A stretch of DNA of 64,000 nucleotides from the NCBI GenBank assembly GCA_030549175.1, contig JAUKUA010000004.1, positions 992,001 through 1,056,000 on the forward strand. Reading direction: 5' to 3'. Below the pieces are notes generated by a model, which saw only the letters and a program-made list of their open reading frames with translations, ran no database searches and was not told where the DNA came from. Made by a program: the position numbers and the translations under genes. Each line of letters starts with the position of its first letter. The first letter of the stretch is position 1. Shown one piece after another: positions 61,867 through 64,000 of this stretch. The DNA comes from Lasiosphaeris hirsuta (lineage: Eukaryota > Ascomycota > Sordariomycetes > Sordariales > Lasiosphaeriaceae).

Positions 61867-63867
61867 TTATACTAGTACAAGCTCTACCAAGAAGTTGCAT
61901 ACTTCAGCAAATGTCGGTAACCTCCCCCCACGAATAGCTAGCTCTATGCTTTTCTGCCCGGACTGCACAGCCAGGCCCGTCTCGAGAAACGCCTTCTCAG
62001 CTCCGGAGAGTTCGCGCTTCTCCGTCTCTAGCCACTTGCGCTCGGCCTCCTCCTTGGCCTGCTGCAACACCTTCTCTGTGTCCTCTGTCTCCCAAAGATT
62101 GCACTTCTTGCACTGAGTACACGGCCTCGGGTCGCCTTCGGGGCGGAAATGTTCGCAAAAGTGTCTGTAGCCTACGTCCGGTCCGTCGTCGGTGCCGCCA
62201 ATGTCCTTGCGGCACACGTAGCACATCTTGTACCCGCAGGGGCACGTCAACTTGTTGCAGCCGGCGTTCTTGACAAAGGACGTGTTGCAGCGCGGGCAGA
62301 CACGTTTGATGGCCATGCTCATGTTTTGCTCTATTTGCGTGCGAAGGGCTACCAGCGAGGACTCGTTGCAGACGTGTATATCTACCCACGCCTTGCCACA
62401 ACTCAAGCAGGAATCCCGAAGGCATTCTTTGTTTTCGCACTTGAACTTGAGACCACGTCGGTGTCGGCGGTGGCGCGTGAGCGCGTCTCCGAACTCCTTG
62501 GTGATGCGGTCGCCGATTGCATGTTTAGAGCTTGCCAGCAGGCCAATGAAGCAGACAGCGGTGATGACCGGGAGGAAGAAGGGGATGGTGCAGATACAAA
62601 GAACAATGAATATGAGGTTATAGATGTTGTGTACTCGGAGACGCAGCTCCTCCTCGCTCACCGGAAGGTATATGTCATCCACCTCGGCATACTCGCAGAA
62701 CGGGCAGCGGACCAGAGGGAGCCCGCTGGATATAATGCTGTGGTCCGCGAGACGCTGGTCAAGCTTGTGCATGATTTCGGCGCCGTTCTTCTCCTCAAGC
62801 ATAGCCCGGTGGATGTGGTCCTGCGGAATGTAGCCCTTGCACTCTTGCGACGCCACTGCTGGGCATCTCAGCGTGCCGGTTTCCTTGTCGATGCTCCGCT
62901 GCCAGCCCTGCCCGAATACGGCTTCTGTGATGGAGTGCTGTACACAGCGGAAGCAAATCATGTGCCCTTCGGTATTGCATGAGGTAAACTCTTCAAACGC
63001 GGCTTCGGTAAAGCAACAGGCACATTCGAATATGCTCTCTGCTTCTTCTGCCTCCTTGGTGTTGAGGTCCAAAGCAATGCGGCGGTCTTTCTGTTCCTGT
63101 TCGGCGCGAGCATGTCTCCTCAGAGGCATGATCAGCTCGTGGTACAGCTCACGGTCCAGCTCCGCATTCCCTGTTGGCTTGATGCAGGGCAGGATGGATC
63201 CGCGACCCGTTGACTTCCAAATAACCAACGGGTGGGTTTCGGCCTCGTTCGACGTGACGGGCTTCCGTCGCATAAACAAGGCCGAAATGGTAAAGCGCCA
63301 GGACTTTGAGGATAGCTGTACTAGTGATTGACGGGCTTCGAGATACGAGTAATTTGACTCGGCAAGCACAGCGTTGATGGTTGATCGGGATAGCCCCCTG
63401 AACTCATGCCACGCCAGCGCCTTTGCGGCCGCTTTATACCCGTCGCTCCGGAATCTCTCAGAGTTGGGCACCGGAATCGCGCAGTTGCTTCGAGACCTGA
63501 CGCCCGCCTCTCCGTTTTGTTCTGCTGGAAGCCTCCATCGGCCTTTGATATGAGACACGCCGTTTTTCAACAGCACGTCGGCAACCACAGCGAGCCTGGA
63601 CTCGCCCTCAAAAGCCGCCAGCATTTCCCGGAAGACCATGACCTGGATGTTAGGAAACACGACGGCGAGAGCTTCGAGGCACGCATTCAGCTCGCGGAGG
63701 TCGGGGGGCGCGTCGTCGAGAGGTTTCAGGTGAGTCTCGTCGGATATATACACCGACAGGGCCGGGTCGGGGTCGAATGGGGAGGGCATAGCAGAGGAGC
63801 TGGGCGCCGCGAGGCTCTTGGTCTTGGACAGACCGCTGGTCCCAACGATCAACTCCGAGAGCCCCAT
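61867..63867 (-). CDS. CUE-RBR ubiquitin ligase with hydrophobic insert (RNF216-like)
   Basis: A single exon of 666 residues. A CUE-like ubiquitin-binding segment lies near 60-102 (VVFPNIQVMVFREMLAAFEG). The RING1 region (about 281-344) has CACC, CNTEGHMICFRC, and CPAVASQEC. The IBR (about 388-500) begins RCPFCEYAEVDDIYLP and ends KCENKEC, CLSCGKAW, HVC. RING2 (524-555) reads VCPRCNTSF, NAGCNKLTCPCGYKMCYVC, with the presumed catalytic Cys537, which accepts ubiquitin from E2 before transfer. Between the first IBR pair of Cys and the next lies a strongly hydrophobic stretch, 414-446, able to span a membrane once or twice. CPFCxYAEVDD resembles RNF216/TRIAD3 relatives. The C-terminal tail is charged. 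The start is the first ATG in frame. An upstream exon beyond the right edge cannot be excluded. Confidence 0.88.
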   Translation of the reverse strand: MGLSELIVGTSGLSKTKSLAAPSSSAMPSPFDPDPALSVYISDETHLKPLDDAPPDLRELNACLEALAVVFPNIQVMVFREMLAAFEGESRLAVVADVLLKNGVSHIKGRWRLPAEQNGEAGVRSRSNCAIPVPNSERFRSDGYKAAAKALAWHEFRGLSRSTINAVLAESNYSYLEARQSLVQLSSKSWRFTISALFMRRKPVTSNEAETHPLVIWKSTGRGSILPCIKPTGNAELDRELYHELIMPLRRHARAEQEQKDRRIALDLNTKEAEEAESIFECACCFTEAAFEEFTSCNTEGHMICFRCVQHSITEAVFGQGWQRSIDKETGTLRCPAVASQECKGYIPQDHIHRAMLEEKNGAEIMHKLDQRLADHSIISSGLPLVRCPFCEYAEVDDIYLPVSEEELRLRVHNIYNLIFIVLCICTIPFFLPVITAVCFIGLLASSKHAIGDRITKEFGDALTRHRRHRRGLKFKCENKECLRDSCLSCGKAWVDIHVCNESSLVALRTQIEQNMSMAIKRVCPRCNTSFVKNAGCNKLTCPCGYKMCYVCRKDIGGTDDGPDVGYRHFCEHFRPEGDPRPCTQCKKCNLWETEDTEKVLQQAKEEAERKWLETEKRELSGAEKAFLETGLAVQSGQKSIELAIRGGRLPTFAEVCNFLVELVLV

Positions 63868-64000
63868 TTTGAAGGTCGGCTAGAGCCAAGGTTTCGCATG
63901 CTGAAGCCGCAATTCAATGTGGACGTATTATGTCCTCGGATACTCTACGTTCATGGCGATGTGGGTGTTCTCGGCCCACAAACTCGTTGTCTTGCGCGTT
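63868..64000. other. Window edge, upstream of RBR gene
   Basis: 133 bases with no supported feature. Confidence 0.4.

Noticed and set aside
62149..62982. 277-residue open frame on the plus strand
   Set aside because: Antisense to the RING/IBR region of the RBR ligase, a shadow of its codon bias.

Overview
This is nuclear DNA of a filamentous ascomycete, most likely Sordariomycetes and probably Sordariales. The evidence is many short introns (about 48-80 nt, with CTAAC/CTGAC branch sites), introns inside tRNA genes, and recognisable fungal orthologs such as an OS-2/Hog1 MAP kinase, a GNA-3-type G-alpha subunit, an ASD-4/AreB-type GATA factor and a TOK-type potassium channel. There is no operon structure. 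Genes lie on both strands, separated by 0.3-4.5 kb. All exon coordinates were worked out by hand from splice signals, reading phase and family similarity, and no database was searched.

Layout from left to right. The window opens with the C-terminal part of a J-domain protein (+). It continues with a degraded tRNA-like element (-), the HtrA-type nuclear protease Nma111 (-), an MDR-family oxidoreductase (-) and the ribosome-assembly protein Krr1 (-). Next come an ASD-4/AreB GATA factor with two apparent starts (+), a two-pore TOK potassium channel (-), a mitochondrial K+/H+ exchange-related protein (-), an Srf1-type membrane protein (+) and cullin-1 (+). A signalling and metabolism stretch follows: G-alpha group III (+), glycogen phosphorylase (+) and Hog1/OS-2 MAP kinase (+), all with long leaders, then the trafficking protein Avl9 (+). 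The right end holds tRNA-Gln, an ETHE1-type persulfide dioxygenase (-), a YeeE/YedE sulfur-compound transporter (+), a RidA-family protein (-), tRNA-Asn, actin-related protein Arp9 (-) and a CUE-RBR ubiquitin ligase with a membrane insert (-).

Most genes are housekeeping or signalling genes of known families. The observations most worth a second look are: (i) a divergent ETHE1-like / YeeE-YedE pair, the same two functions found together in bacterial sulfur-detoxification operons, with a perfect 13-bp inverted repeat between them; (ii) three introns with GC-AG boundaries and identical GCAAGT donors among about 50 inferred introns; (iii) a small family of non-coding elements with related terminal inverted repeats; (iv) an in-frame, mitochondrial-presequence-like N-terminal extension on Nma111; (v) two alternative N-termini of the GATA factor; and (vi) two hydrophobic segments inside the IBR domain of the RBR ligase.

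Functional links are mainly thematic. G-alpha (cAMP signalling), Hog1 (osmotic stress) and glycogen phosphorylase (reserve mobilisation) form a nutrient and stress block. Cullin-1 and the RBR ligase belong to ubiquitin signalling. The persulfide dioxygenase and the sulfur transporter are the only neighbours whose arrangement itself suggests a shared pathway.
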